In this document: positions 10,739 to 21,603 of the stretch, piece by piece
Layout: every line of letters starts with the position of its first letter
How positions within the stretch are numbered: the first letter of the stretch is position 1
Assembly (NCBI GenBank): GCA_023213395.1
Contig: CM041465.1
Coordinates: forward strand, 48,553,741 to 48,617,740
DNA length: 64,000 bases
Origin: Cycas panzhihuaensis
Taxonomy: Eukaryota > Cycadophyta
Direction of reading: 5' to 3'
Made by a program: the position numbers and the translations under genes
The notes under the pieces: model-generated
Databases searched by the model: none
Told to the model about the DNA's origin: nothing
Seen by the model: only the letters and a program-made list of their open reading frames with translations

Positions 10739-12540
10739 CTCCATATCAATTTTTGAAGTTTGAGACAACTAGGTGCCAAACCGAAAGAGGAATCAGAGAA
10801 AGAAGACCATCTTTCAAAGAGTCTAACCATATAAAATATTTCTACCATCTAAAAAAAAATAAGAATATGCAAGCATTTTATTTGTCTATTTAAGAGAAAG
10901 TAGTAGGCACCCTAGTACTATCATGTATGAAGGTATATCTCTAGTTGTAAGAGGGTACACTTGAGCCAAATAAAATAGCACATACATGAGAAGAAATATC
11001 CTTCTCATGAAGAAGAGATCGTGATGCCTAGTTAAAGATAGTATAGATAAAGGACTAGTTGTTGGCAAAAAAAATGGAGCCATAAGAGAGAGGATAAAGT
11101 CTACAGATATCTGTCTAGACTAGTCATTGGAGATGATGGATGTCCACTCATTTGATGTATTTGGATATAGAAGGAAGATGGAGATGTAAGCTAGATGATG
11201 GAAAGATATATATGCATAGAAATATCTATGAATTAAGAAAGGAAGTCCACAGATTCAAACCCTAACTAGTTGTTAATACAAAGAGTAGATTGATGTATCA
11301 TAATTACTCATTTCTTATGACATGCTCACTATGAAATGGTCTGTGAAAATATCTACTAGCCTTGTAAGAACTACTTATCATTAGTATTATGGAATCTGTG
11401 TAGATCGATAAGCTAATGGTAATAAAGGTAGATTGGAGTCTGTAAATAAGAGGATGAGCACATCATCCCTAAGTCAATCCAATCATAAAGAAGTCATCAT
11501 ACAACCATGGAGAACCATGTGATAGTGATAGCCATGTAATAAGGAGTTATCTAAACTTGAAGCTACGTGATACATGATGGAGCCATCCAAATGGAAAGAG
11601 ATGGCCATGGAAAATAATGAGAAAGATGCAAATAGTTGAAGAACAAAGATGTAAAGACACTTCAGGTGGAGAAGCATTGTAGCCGATAAGGAAAGCATTT
11701 GGTGGAACTTTCAAGAGTAGCCTCCTCTATTGCCATTCTCCCTCGATAACTAATGCCCTCCTATGACTTAAACTTCTAACACTAAAGCTCCTACAATTCC
11801 TCATCAATCATGAAAAGGCCCTGATCACATAAAATTTTATTGTGATCATAAGGTTATTATTTTTTTTTAAATAATGAGATAAATTTAAAAATATTAGAAG
11901 ATATTTTGAGACCTGTGGATGTGAAATTTATTAAGGCAAATTTAATTACTTTTGTAAAATCAAATCTAAATTAAAGTAAATTTGAATCTACTTTAAAGTT
12001 TGCCAGCCCCCTTGTTGTTAAGCCCTTGAGCATATGGAGTCTCAATATGACTTGCTACTAATCTCTTAAAGGGAATAATCTCCTAATGTTAATAATTTAT
12101 TCTTCAAAAGGGGTTCCAACATGTTTTGTTTCATATCTTTATATTCAAGTATCTATTTTCCAAACCGTCTAAGGCATTGGAAAAGTGTTTTATAGACTGT
12201 TATTGCTGCATATAATTTGAGGGTATTTGCTACTGATCTAAGGGATTTATCTTAGTTTAAAATAAATACATAAAATTTAGGTAATGTACTTTTGATCAAC
12301 TCAGTCTCACATCATGGAGTTGAAATATATTATTATTTTTGTACCAAAAAAGAATGAACCTTTGCTAACATATTCTCCCTTGGCCTTACCCAAATATATT
12401 GGAATAAATTTTTGAATTTGGATAATTAAAATAGAATGTATATTTATAGGTAAAAGTTTATTGAAATTTATTCTTAATGGTACCACATTGATTAATAAAG
12501 AAGGGGGGGAAATTTTTAAGAAAAAGAACTAGTAATTAAT
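10739..12540. other. AT-rich stretch, no gene recognised
   Basis: No protein family, RNA gene or terminal repeat was recognised on either strand. The last part (about 12,300-12,540) may be upstream sequence of the decayed reading frame that begins near 12,541, but stops are denser there. Confidence 0.45.
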
Positions 12541-14001
12541 GTTATGCTTATAGTATTTGACAAAGAAAACCTTCCTTCTTCTTACCAATTCTTCATCAAT
12601 ATGCTTTATAATGTTGATATTAGTAAAGAGTCCTAAAACTTGCTAAAGGAAATGCATTAAATAACCCCAGAAGAGATGCAGAAGATTATCAAAAAGATAA
12701 ATAAATTTTGTGATGCAGGTACAAAAAATGAAGCAGAAGAAAAGGTCTCTCTTAGAGAATAGGCTATATATAGTAACCTAATAAAAAATTAGATAAAGAA
12801 GCTAAATAAGAAGGCAAGAAGGGGAAATGCAAGTAATTAGATTGATTCTAGTAAGAGTAAATCTCTCACAAACTCATTTGATATTCATAAAGAAGATGAA
12901 AAGGTTTATGAACCTATTTCTAAGAATGGTCCTGATGCTCATCATTTAAAATCTAAGGAAAATAAAGAATTAAATATTGTTATCTCACCTATGTTATTAT
13001 CTGACATCTTGAGTAGTAGTATTTTAATAGAAAGGACTACATTATAGATTATTGAAAGGATGGAATTTAAAAAAGTTGAATGTGATTTCAAACATTCTTT
13101 TTCACAGGTGGTACATTATGGAGATATAACTGCCTTACTAGAAAGTTTGGATAACATTACCATAATTTTTGTTAATAGATTTGTTACTAATTTACAAATG
13201 ATATCAAGTCACATAGTTGCATGTATGTACGCAAAACGTTATATGGTCACATTCAATATGGCAGTATTTTCTATCCCTATCTTTAAAAGAGTTCAAGTTG
13301 TATTGATATATCCAACAAAAGTACTAAAAGATACCTTCAAAGAAAGGAAGGATATCCTATATGAAATCAAATTTGATCAAAATCTTGTCTATCCAAACTA
13401 TTATATATATATGGCAAGCTATCTATTCATGAAATGTAATCGTGTTGTGATGATATATTATCTTCATGTAACCATAATTGGGAAGCTTATGTATATGACC
13501 AAAATCCTCATTATATTTGTCATATCTTCCATAGATGATGAGGAGAAAACAAAGTATTTTGTTGAATCAGGATCAACATCAATACTCATGAAGTCAAAAA
13601 AGAAATCATCACCCTTCTTCTCCTTTCAAGAGATTATTTATTGGCTTGAGAAGTTGATCATACTTACTAACTTATAGATAAATAAGAAGAATTTGTTTCT
13701 CTTCATGGAAATCTTAAAGCCCAAATCATATGTTGCTACTTTTGGTCTTGGAAGGGGATCACACCTATAGTTAGGACACTCAAATATAGTAGTAGTTACC
13801 AAGCAAGAAGTAAAAGATGACAAAACAAGCATGATACATAAGATTTATTACATTCTAGACAAAGATTGAGCTCCTAATATCATATTCAAGAAGATACCCA
13901 AACTCAGGTATTTCAAATTCAAACAATACCTCATGTCAAGTCTTGTGTCAGTTTTAGTGCCAATCCTTAGTATTCAGTGTTATGATGTTGTTAGTATTTA
14001 A
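12541..14001 (+). pseudogene. Long decayed reading frame of unknown function, upstream of an LTR
   Basis: A single frame can be followed for about 486 codons without a frameshift, interrupted by about nine stops. Most are TAG/TAA/TGA that one transition would turn into CAG/CAA/CGA; the longest open part is 13,060-13,677 (205 codons). The N-terminal third is Lys/Glu-rich (KKINKFCDAGTKNEAEEK), the middle hydrophobic and Tyr/Ile-rich (about residues 290-330), and the end contains YVATFGLGRGSHL. I recognise no gag, protease, reverse transcriptase, integrase or RNase H motif. It ends 29 bp before a polypurine tract and LTR, so it occupies the last-ORF position of an LTR element. It could equally be a captured or host gene. 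Confidence 0.45.
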
Positions 14002-14029
14002 TTTTTTTATAGTCTTGACATTAAATATT

Positions 14030-14432
14030 AATGGGAGGTATTGGAAGATAATGTTTAATATTTTTAGGTGAAAGTTATATCTTAGGGTTATTAATGTAGT
14101 AGTCCTAAGTATTATGTAAAGGTCTATAGGTCCATGTATTATAATGTTATCAAATAAGTAGTTAAAAGATTATTCATTAATTAGTAGGTGAAAAGTCATT
14201 AGGTATATTTAAGGTCATGTAGCTCACCTCATCTTCAAATTCCCACCTACGATGTATAAATAGGTAAGTGAGGTAGAGTAGGCATCATCAAGTCATCATG
14301 GAGTCCATTGTTATGCCAGTGTTGTAGTTTCATTCTGATATAGTTATATTTGATATGAGTTAATACAATCTATATTATATTCCTTGCTCCATTATTCTTG
14401 ATGTTAAATGATCTTAATGTGAAATTTTAACA
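14030..14432 (+). mobile_element. Polypurine tract and 3' LTR
   Basis: AATGGGAGG at 14,030-14,038 is followed by TATTGGAAGATAATG at 14,039, readable as a TGTTGGAAG LTR start with one G-to-A change. A TATA box TATAAATAG lies at 14,255-14,263. The LTR probably ends with TTTTAACA at 14,432 (394 bp), but no second copy was found to confirm this. It closes the element to which the unknown frame at 12.5-14.0 kb probably belongs. Confidence 0.5.
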
Positions 14433-14959
14433 AAATGGAAGAGGAAGGCAATAGAATAAGCAACAACCTTATGAGTATAGTGAGAGCATACCAAGAATCA
14501 TATCAAACATAAGGTTAAATAATCACATGTGAAAGGTTTATAAGCAAACCAAGTTCTAAAACTAATAAGTGAGAATCTAAAGAGAACAAGATATCTCATA
14601 TATCAATAGAAGTTGAGTATTTAGACTTTATACCTAGTCATTATTTTGATAATTAAAGTTAAAGGCCTTTCTCCTCTTATAAGTTTAGAACTTAAAGGAG
14701 AAAAGTAGGGATGTCTTAACCAAAATAAGTGTAATAATAATGTATGTCTAGAAACCAAAACTTATGCCTAATCATAAGACAATAGACTTATATGATTTCT
14801 ATGGGAAAAAACTTCAAGCCCAGTCTAAGAGTAAAAGTAAAGAAATGGAGAAGTTATAGCTATATGAAAATAATGGTTAGAAAGAAAGAAAGAGAAAGAC
14901 CATCTATAGTTTAGGCTCATCAAATAGTGTGGCTTTAAAAGCTATAGTTTATCCTCATT

Positions 14960-16117
14960 GTAGAGTGGGTGATTTAATTCCTATACATAAAGCTTTTGCA
15001 AGAATTATAAAATAACTAACTTTTAGAGTTCCAAACCCTTAAGAGTAGAAATATGATAAACATCATTCTCAAATCCTTAATAACTAGGTAGGTATGTGTC
15101 AACTTAGGAGCAGATTTTTGTTGCTTATGACGTAAATACTCAAGTTTAAATACCTTATCTCTAATACAAAATCTACAAATCTTAAATATCTATTTTGATC
15201 TACCTGAGCTCTAGTTTTAGAAGCCAGATTAGTTTAAAGAGTGGTTAAATGCATTTCATCCATCTTTTCCAACTTTAATAAATAAGCTTCTCTTTGAAAG
15301 TCTTCATTGGTGAAATCTTTCAAAGACACATGCAAAGATGGTATCTCAACCTATAAAGGCAAAACAAACTTATTTCTATATACTAGAAAGAAGGTGTCAT
15401 TCTATTTGTGTTCCTATTAGAGGTACGATAGGCCCACAATATAGGGAATAACTTAACATGCTAATCATGATGAGAGTTAGCCATAATTTTGGCTAAAATC
15501 TTAGATAATATTTTATTAAAAGATTTAACTTATCCATTAGCTTAAGGATGATAGGGAGCTAAAAGATGATGACTAATATGGGACTTCTTACATAACTTGA
15601 CTACCTAGGGATTATAAAATGAGGTTCCATTATCATTAATAATAATGTTTGGGACCCTAAAACTATAAATGATATGCTAAAAAATAACGATAACAATAAA
15701 TTTTATAATAGTAGAGACCAAAGGAATGGCCTTGCCTCATTTAGTGAAATACTCGATGGTAGTTAAAATCAACTTATGAACACTTGAGTATGGATGAAAA
15801 TTTTGACAATGAGGTCAAGTCTCCATTGAGAAAGAGCCCAAGGAGACACAACAAACTTAAGGGCTTAAGTGGGTTGATGAATAAGAATCACATGAGATTA
15901 GTAATTTTTATATTTTTGAATGCATGCACAAGTTCCCTTAAATAATAATGGCCAATAATATCCCATTTATAAGATATGTTAGGCCATGGATTAACCACCA
16001 AAATAGCCACTACATATACTATTATGACACTTAGCCAAGGTAATTTAACCCTAAGTAAGGGAAAAGTACCTTAATAGAATTCCATCAAATGAATACTTGT
16101 ATAAGACATTATCTATG
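14960..16117 (-). pseudogene. Decayed Tat-like Ty3/gypsy integrase
   Basis: On the minus strand the fragment starts with NVLYKYSFDGILLRY, equivalent to the integrase start of the younger Tat-like element at 51,299. It continues through a catalytic aspartate IINDNGTSFYNP (about 15,650), PYHP.ANG.VKSFNKILSKI (about 15,550, carrying the DDE glutamate position, here changed to Lys) and ILWAYRTSNRNTNRMTP (about 15,440). The C-terminal part reaches about 14,960. Many stops at former CAG/CAA/TGG codons and some frameshifts make it a pseudogene. Reverse transcriptase of the same element lies at 17.8-18.9 kb; the gap is an insertion. Confidence 0.75.
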
Positions 16118-16239
16118 TTAGAAGTATTAATGTCACTTTTATGTTATTCTTAAGTTATTATTTAAGTCACATGTTTAATTTCTGATTTAAGTGATTCTAA
16201 AGTTAAATGTTTACAATCTTATTCAATTATTATGTGGAA

Positions 16240-16275
16240 GTTCATTGAAATGCACAACCGCCCATTTCAATGAAC
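16240..16275. repeat. Perfect 13-bp inverted repeat (hairpin)
   Basis: GTTCATTGAAATG and its exact reverse complement are separated by a 10-nt loop (CACAACCGCC). It lies upstream of the unrecognised ORF in the insert. A perfect stem in otherwise eroded surroundings suggests the insert is comparatively young, or that the structure was kept. Confidence 0.7.
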
Positions 16276-16547
16276 CTTTCTTGTTATTTATATTTTCTCC
16301 TAGATTTAAGGAGATGGTTCCTAGAATCGAGGAGGCTGTCCAAAAGCCTATATCAAGGCTGGTTTTTTCTTTCATAGGTAGTTTTACTTATGGTTGATGT
16401 ATAGTATTTCCTCTTAGTTTTCTCTTTCTCTTGTATCGTTTTCGTTCATGTGATGTCATTGACTTTGAATGCACCATACTTTGCATCTCTCAATACCCAA
16501 GCGGTTGTTCATCCAAAGGTCATAGAAGCAGAGCCTGCAAGAGCCAA

Positions 16548-16958
16548 ATGACAGATGAAGAAGAGTATGAGAAAATCATCTTGATTAAAAATATAAATAG
16601 AGATGATTCATTACTTGAGGCTCACTCCGTTGAGAATGCCTTGGCACAGATGACTGTTAATAACCTACCATGTGATTGCCATCTTGAGAGATGCCTTAAG
16701 GCATCGTTTAAGGCTTTTGAAGAAGCTGAGCTTCAAAGGCTCAAGGAAGAAAGTGGCATGAGAGAAGGAGGAACGGTATTGGAAAGAAGCGGAGGGCCCC
16801 AAGTCATGAGCCATAAGGAAAAAGGAAGAGGATCTGCCATCAATTACCTGCAACAAAAGACGAAAGATGGACCACTGCCACAACTCCACGCAGGTAGGGT
16901 TTCAAAAAAACCTAACCCCCTCAAACCCCAACTCAATATAAAATCCAATTTTCTTTAA
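16548..16958 (+). CDS. Hypothetical protein, 136 aa, in an insert
   Basis: This is an uninterrupted frame from ATG 16,548; the frame is open upstream to about 16,431 without an ATG. The product is charged: an acidic N-terminus (MTDEEEYEK), an amphipathic stretch near residues 55-75 (LKASFKAFEEAELQRLKEES) likely to form a helix, then a Lys/Gly/Pro-rich basic tail ending NIKSNFL. I do not recognise a family. GC content is clearly higher than in the flanking decayed pol, and there are no C-to-T stops, so it arrived later. It may be a captured fragment of a host gene or part of a non-autonomous element. There is no evidence that it is expressed. Confidence 0.35.
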   Translation: MTDEEEYEKIILIKNINRDDSLLEAHSVENALAQMTVNNLPCDCHLERCLKASFKAFEEAELQRLKEESGMREGGTVLERSGGPQVMSHKEKGRGSAINYLQQKTKDGPLPQLHAGRVSKKPNPLKPQLNIKSNFL

Positions 16959-17027
16959 TATAATATAACTCCCCACTGGGTCCGCGAACTCCCATTTTTC
17001 ATTTTCCTTCCTTTTTTTTCTTTTTCA

Positions 17028-17073
17028 TTTATATATATATATATATATATATATAATCTTATATATATATAAA
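17028..17073. repeat. TA microsatellite
   Basis: About 14 TA units followed by a short interruption and a second short TA run, preceded by pyrimidine-rich sequence (TTCCTTTTTTTTC). Confidence 0.9.
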
Positions 17074-17413
17074 TGTTTAATTAAACTTAAGTTTTTTTTT
17101 TTATTATCAAACCCCCATTTTACCTTAATAAACTCTCATTTACAAATAAAAATCAATATCATCCCTCCTTCAATTAACCTTTAGTACTTAAAATCAACAT
17201 TGCCTTATTATATGACATTTAATTAATCATTACAAAAGCTTTCCCCCCCTTACATATTATCACATTTATCAAAATAAATTATTCCCCACCCCCCCCCCAC
17301 CAGCATTATATCTTACCTTATATACTATTTGTTTATATGTCCTATATAAGGTATATATCAACTTTAAAACATTCATTATAAGATTATATATACTATTAAT
17401 AAAGCCTAGATCA

Positions 17414-17480
17414 ATACCTTTTTCGACCTTTTTTGGCTAAGATCAAGTGTATCATCTACTCTATAATGGTGTTATGTGGA
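17414..17480 (+). ncRNA. U2 snRNA-like sequence, probably a pseudogene
   Basis: ATACCTTTTTCGACC at 17,414 followed by TTTTTTGGCTAAGATCAAGTG matches the conserved 5' end of U2 small nuclear RNA (family form ATACCTTTCTCGGCCTTTTGGCTAAGATCAAGTGTAGTATC, given here in pieces). It is two Ts longer in the T run and diverges after position 45, where U2 needs the branch-point-pairing GTAGTA: here GTATCA. The usual plant snRNA upstream element (RTCCCACATCG) is not visible. So it is most likely a pseudogene or a U2-derived piece of a mobile element, not a working spliceosomal RNA gene. Confidence 0.6.
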
Positions 17481-17779
17481 TTACATTTGTAGTTTTGTCA
17501 AAAATAAAATTTCTCTATACCTAATATAAATACTGCTAGAATTTTCATAAGTCTAACAATTTTAACTTGGGAAAACTACACCTATCAACCCTATATACAT
17601 GTGCATTGTCTCTTTCTCTTGTATCTTTTATGTTCCTATAATGTTATGACATTGTACATGTGCCTATTCTATCAATCTTAGAAGTAGATATTGTTGGGTA
17701 GTAGTCCTAATTCACCTTATTTTTATTAAAGAAGAAGAAGAAGGGAAATTTTAGTTTAAAAGATAAGATTTGATCTCTT

Positions 17780-18890
17780 TATACTAAACTTCCTCTAGTA
17801 GGAAAATATCCACTTAGAGGGTTTACTCATTAGGTAATGTATCATCAACAAACTCATTAGAGAGATTGGTTAAGGGAGATTCTTCCATTATCTATGCAAT
17901 TATCTTATCTTTATTAGATTTCTAATTAGTTATTTAAAAATTAAATCCTTGTAGAAGAAGAGCCTAATTACCCACTCATCTAGTAAAATTACTCTTAGTA
18001 AGTAAGTAGCAAATAGGGTTAAATTAGAGAAAAAGAAAGATAGTATTACCAAGAAGATAATGATGTAGATTCTTAGTAGTAAATACTAATGAGAAACATT
18101 CTTTTTTGAAAGGAAAACAATTAAATTTAATAGCATCATATGTCTTACTTATAAAATAATGACTCACTCTTTCCCAAATTCATCTTCTTAAACAAGCATG
18201 CCCCAAAGGGACTCTTCTGTAAAAGATGTATATAAGATAAAAGGCTTATCAAAGATGGGAGAATCAAGCAAAGGGGATGAGATCAATGCATGTTTTAATC
18301 TATCAAAAGACTCCTAAATGGGTTGAGTCCAAGTGAGAGAAGCTCCCCTTTTTAGTAGGTTAGTTAGAGGCTTAGCATTTAATGCAAATTTTATAATAAA
18401 TCACCATAAGAAACCCAACTTACCAAGGAATGATTTAACATATTTTTACATACAAGGGATTAGCATATCAACAATGACTCTTTTTTTTTTTTGGTATACC
18501 CTGATATGAGAGACTATATTTCCTAACGTCTTCCCTAAAGTAATCACAAATACATACTTAGTTGGATTAAGCCAAAGGCAAAACTTATGATAGCATTTAA
18601 AAGTAGTTCTCAAATATCAAATATAGTCTCCCCAATAATGTGATAAGGCAACCATATCATCCAAGTAAACAACCATTATAATATTAATATGGTCATGAAA
18701 AATAAAAACCATGGCCTATTGATAGGTAGCTCTAGTGTCTTTGAGGCCAAATGGCATGACCTTATACATAAAAGTTCCCCATAACATATTGAAAGCGATC
18801 TTGTGGTGATCTTTAGGAGAGATAAGAATCTGATTATATCCTTAAAAATTACCCATAAAGGATATAGTCATCCTAATCTATTAAGGAGAG
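17780..18890 (-). pseudogene. Decayed Tat-like Ty3/gypsy reverse transcriptase-RNase H
   Basis: On the minus strand the reverse transcriptase catalytic box reads VYLDDMVA (about 18,675-18,652). Around it the sequence follows the younger Tat-like element collinearly: the 'MPFGLKNA' region near 18,760 and the segment on linking RNase H near 18,300-18,200. It belongs with the integrase fragment at 14.96-16.12 kb. The 5' part of pol and gag are absent; homology ends near 18,890, next to what looks like the LTR of another element. It is heavily broken by stops. Confidence 0.7.
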
Positions 18891-18894
18891 TTAG

Positions 18895-19163
18895 TACTTT
18901 TAAAACTTGATTTTATTATTATTGTTATTAAGGAGTGATACTTTTAATTAATATAAAGTCAACTTTTTAATAGGGAGCTAAATTGACACATATAAATAAG
19001 GCAGAACCCTTACTCATTTTGTAAGTTTTATTTTTAGGCTAATCTTAATTTTCTTTAGCAGTTAGTACCTCGATTAATTTTTCATATTCAACTTTGATTT
19101 CAATTTTCTTTTATATTTGAATAAGTAGATCTAATTTAGGATCACTTTAAGTGGTATCAAAGT
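18895..19163 (+). mobile_element. Probable LTR end with primer binding site
   Basis: TGGTATCAAAGT at 19,152-19,163 is an initiator-Met-type primer site with one G-to-A change, lying a few bases after a GGATCA-type LTR end (about 19,145). The preceding AT-rich sequence is presumably the LTR, with its left end near the break in Ty3 homology at about 18,890. The second LTR was not recognised. Confidence 0.4.
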
Positions 19164-19777
19164 TTTATTATTGGCATACCAAGGATATTCCTTTTTGAAA
19201 GTATAAATAAGAAAATTTTAACAAAATAACTATAAATTTGAGTCAAATAGACTTGTTCTATAAATTTTAAGTGGTTATCCCATAAGTTTTAGAGTGAAAT
19301 TATAAAAATTATAGGTAATTTAGTTTCAACCTATTATCCATTGCTTTCTTTAGGGCTAAAAATTTTCTACTACAAATTCAAATGACCATAACTTTAGCTA
19401 TAAGTATCTGATTAACCTCAAATATTTTTTGAATATGTGTGTCTTCGAGTCTACTTTCTATTGCAAGTGGTTTTAGGTTAATTAGGCATTAGATTAAAAA
19501 GTTATTAATATTTTAGAAATAAGTGCTACTATAGTCCTCAAAAACCCTAATTATGACCCATCTTAAAAGGGCCATAACTTTCACTACAAGTATCAAAATT
19601 GATTTTATTTGAATTATTACAATCTTGATTCAAAGGCCATAATTTAAATATATTATTTGGTGTGTTTTGGAGTTAATTTAATATAGTATTTTTATTTGAC
19701 GTTAATACTTAATCATAGAGTTAGATATACCTATTTTTATGGGATAGAGAGAAGTACAACCTATAGTATGGCTAGAT

Positions 19778-20620
19778 AAGGATGAAGCTTATTTTAAAAT
19801 TATTAAAACATTAAAATATAAATTTTATCTAATTATTAATCCATATTTAGATGGAAAGGTTCATACATAGGCCTATAATATGTCTCAATAGTTTCAATGG
19901 GAACACTTCTTAAAGAGACTTCTCATACTCTTCAATGGATGAATTGGAAGGTGGTGGCTTGAGTATTAGAATAAGTATATTAGTAAATTTGCCTTGGACA
20001 AAGCCTTTATAAATTTTAAGAATAAATGTTAAGATAAAGACATCAAAAAGGAGTTCTTAGCTTTTCTAAAGAGCATGAATGATAATGTAAGGAAAATAAA
20101 AGAAGAAGTTAGTCAAATAAAAAAATAATCTATTGAGAAGCTTATAAAAGAGCCACATGAAGAAAATACAAATAGCACACAAAAAGAACTCAGTGATCAA
20201 ATTGAAGAACAATATAGTGAGGACCTTATCAATGAGTAGTATGGTGAAAATATAAGTAATATACATGGATTAAGCATAGAAATACCCATCAGTGGGGAGC
20301 TATCTAGTAAGGAGATGCCTATCAATGAGAAGCTCACAGAAGAAATTAAGGTAAAACATATCCTTAAGAAGGCACTTACTTTAAAATCAGATCTTATAAA
20401 TTACTTATCTATTTCTTTTAAAAGTTTTCTTATTTATATTATTTTTCTAAGTTCTATAGCCTTGCAAACTCCCTCCTCCTACCTTATACTATAAAATCTT
20501 ATAAATGAATTAGAACTTAAAGCCTTAGGTCCCCTATTTCTAGTATGTGAAATTCCTATTCCACTTAAGATACCCTTTCATGTCACATTTGATAGAAAGA
20601 ATAATGATAGACTTCATTAA
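19778..20620 (+). pseudogene. Gag-like remnant of an LTR element
   Basis: One frame of about 280 codons with some ten stops, mostly TAG/TAA/TGA at former CAG/CAA/TGG positions. It lies 600 bp after a primer site. The part around FNG.IGRWWLEY.NKY and KFALDKAFINFKNK has a gag-like Trp-rich core. After it comes a Lys/Glu-rich region with short repeats (SNEE/INEK type; SGELSSKEMPINEKL near residue 185), and the end contains VCEIPIPLKIPFHVTFDRK. The family is uncertain; it is possibly related to the remnant at 2.53-2.83 kb. Confidence 0.4.
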
Positions 20621-20863
20621 TTCATTAAAGCTTCATTATATTATATTGATGTAATATTTGTATATTATTTATATTCAAGGCTTCTTTATCATAAATAGGT
20701 TTAATCATAATTTAATATTATAAACCTAGGTGTGTATGGGTTGATTTATCCTTAATATTTAATTGTTATAAAGTTGGTTTAATCATGCAAGGTGCCAACT
20801 ATCACCTTGTATGATCTTACGTTTAATATACTCAATATACTTTGTAATAGCCTCTTTTGTTCT

Positions 20864-21049
20864 ATTAGGAGTTAATGTTTTATTTAAAGGGTCATTAATC
20901 ATGTAACTGACATGTGTCATATCTTTAGAGGTCAGTTACAAATCATGTCATAATGGTTATAAGTCTAATTATATATTTAAGAGATCATCTTCTTAATAAA
21001 ATTGTTGAGTTCTCTCATCATCCTTTTGTTTCTTTGAATTAAGTTAACA
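20864..21049 (+). repeat. 5' LTR of copia element D
   Basis: 186 bp, ending GTTAACA and followed directly by the primer site. Compared with the 3' LTR it lacks a 16-bp block near CACACATGTGAATG and shows several C-to-T and G-to-A differences, including loss of the terminal TG (now TA). Confidence 0.85.
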
Positions 21050-21305
21050 TAGTATCAGAGTAGGTTTGAGTGCTCATCTAAAGGAAGAAGACTTAATTAT
21101 TGAAGATTAATTCAAGCATTTAAGAAAGAAGGCAAGTCTAGAAAACTCTTTGGTATGGAATCAAAGCACTAATTTACTATGTATAAAACTATATAGATAT
21201 TGTACAAATGCCAAAATTTTAAAGTTCTCTTAATGAGATGAAATTTGGTGGATAGATAGATCTAATCATACCCGTCAATATTCTCAACTGGCTCAACATC
21301 ATTTG

Positions 21306-21603
21306 TGAAAAGGGCTAATGTCACAAGGTCATTATATTAGTTAATTATTTCTAAAAAGGGTCTTAAGTGAACTTTAAATTAGATCACTTAAGTGAAATGC
21401 ACTTTCATGTGCATTATGTGTAATTTAATTTCACCTAACTCTAATGCTCCCTCTCTCAATATAAAAGTAAAAGCTTAATGGAGGAGGCTCATTCTTACCT
21501 CCCTATTTTATGAGAGCTACTTTATTTCTTTCAAGTCTCTCTTGCTCTTATGTTTGCCTTTGTGTTTAGTGCATAGAGATGAAGGATATATCCACTCTTT
21601 TCA
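21306..21603 (+). repeat. 5' LTR of copia element A
   Basis: 298 bp. It contains the palindromic pair CTTAAGTG...CACTTAAG and a TATA box TATAAAAG (near 21,460), both kept in all four LTRs of this family in the window. Confidence 0.95.

Larger units (their letters stand above)
16118..17700 (+). mobile_element. Insertion of unknown type splitting the Ty3 pol
   Basis: Homology to Tat-like pol stops at about 16,117 and resumes at about 17,700-17,780, so this segment is an insert. It has an ORF, a U2-like sequence, a perfect hairpin and a TA microsatellite. A similar stretch of about 60 bp beginning CTCTTTCTCTTGTATC occurs near each end (about 16,420 and 17,612) and could be remnants of terminal direct repeats. 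No clear target duplication, primer site or family hallmark was found. Its ORF is less decayed than the surrounding pol. Confidence 0.45.
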
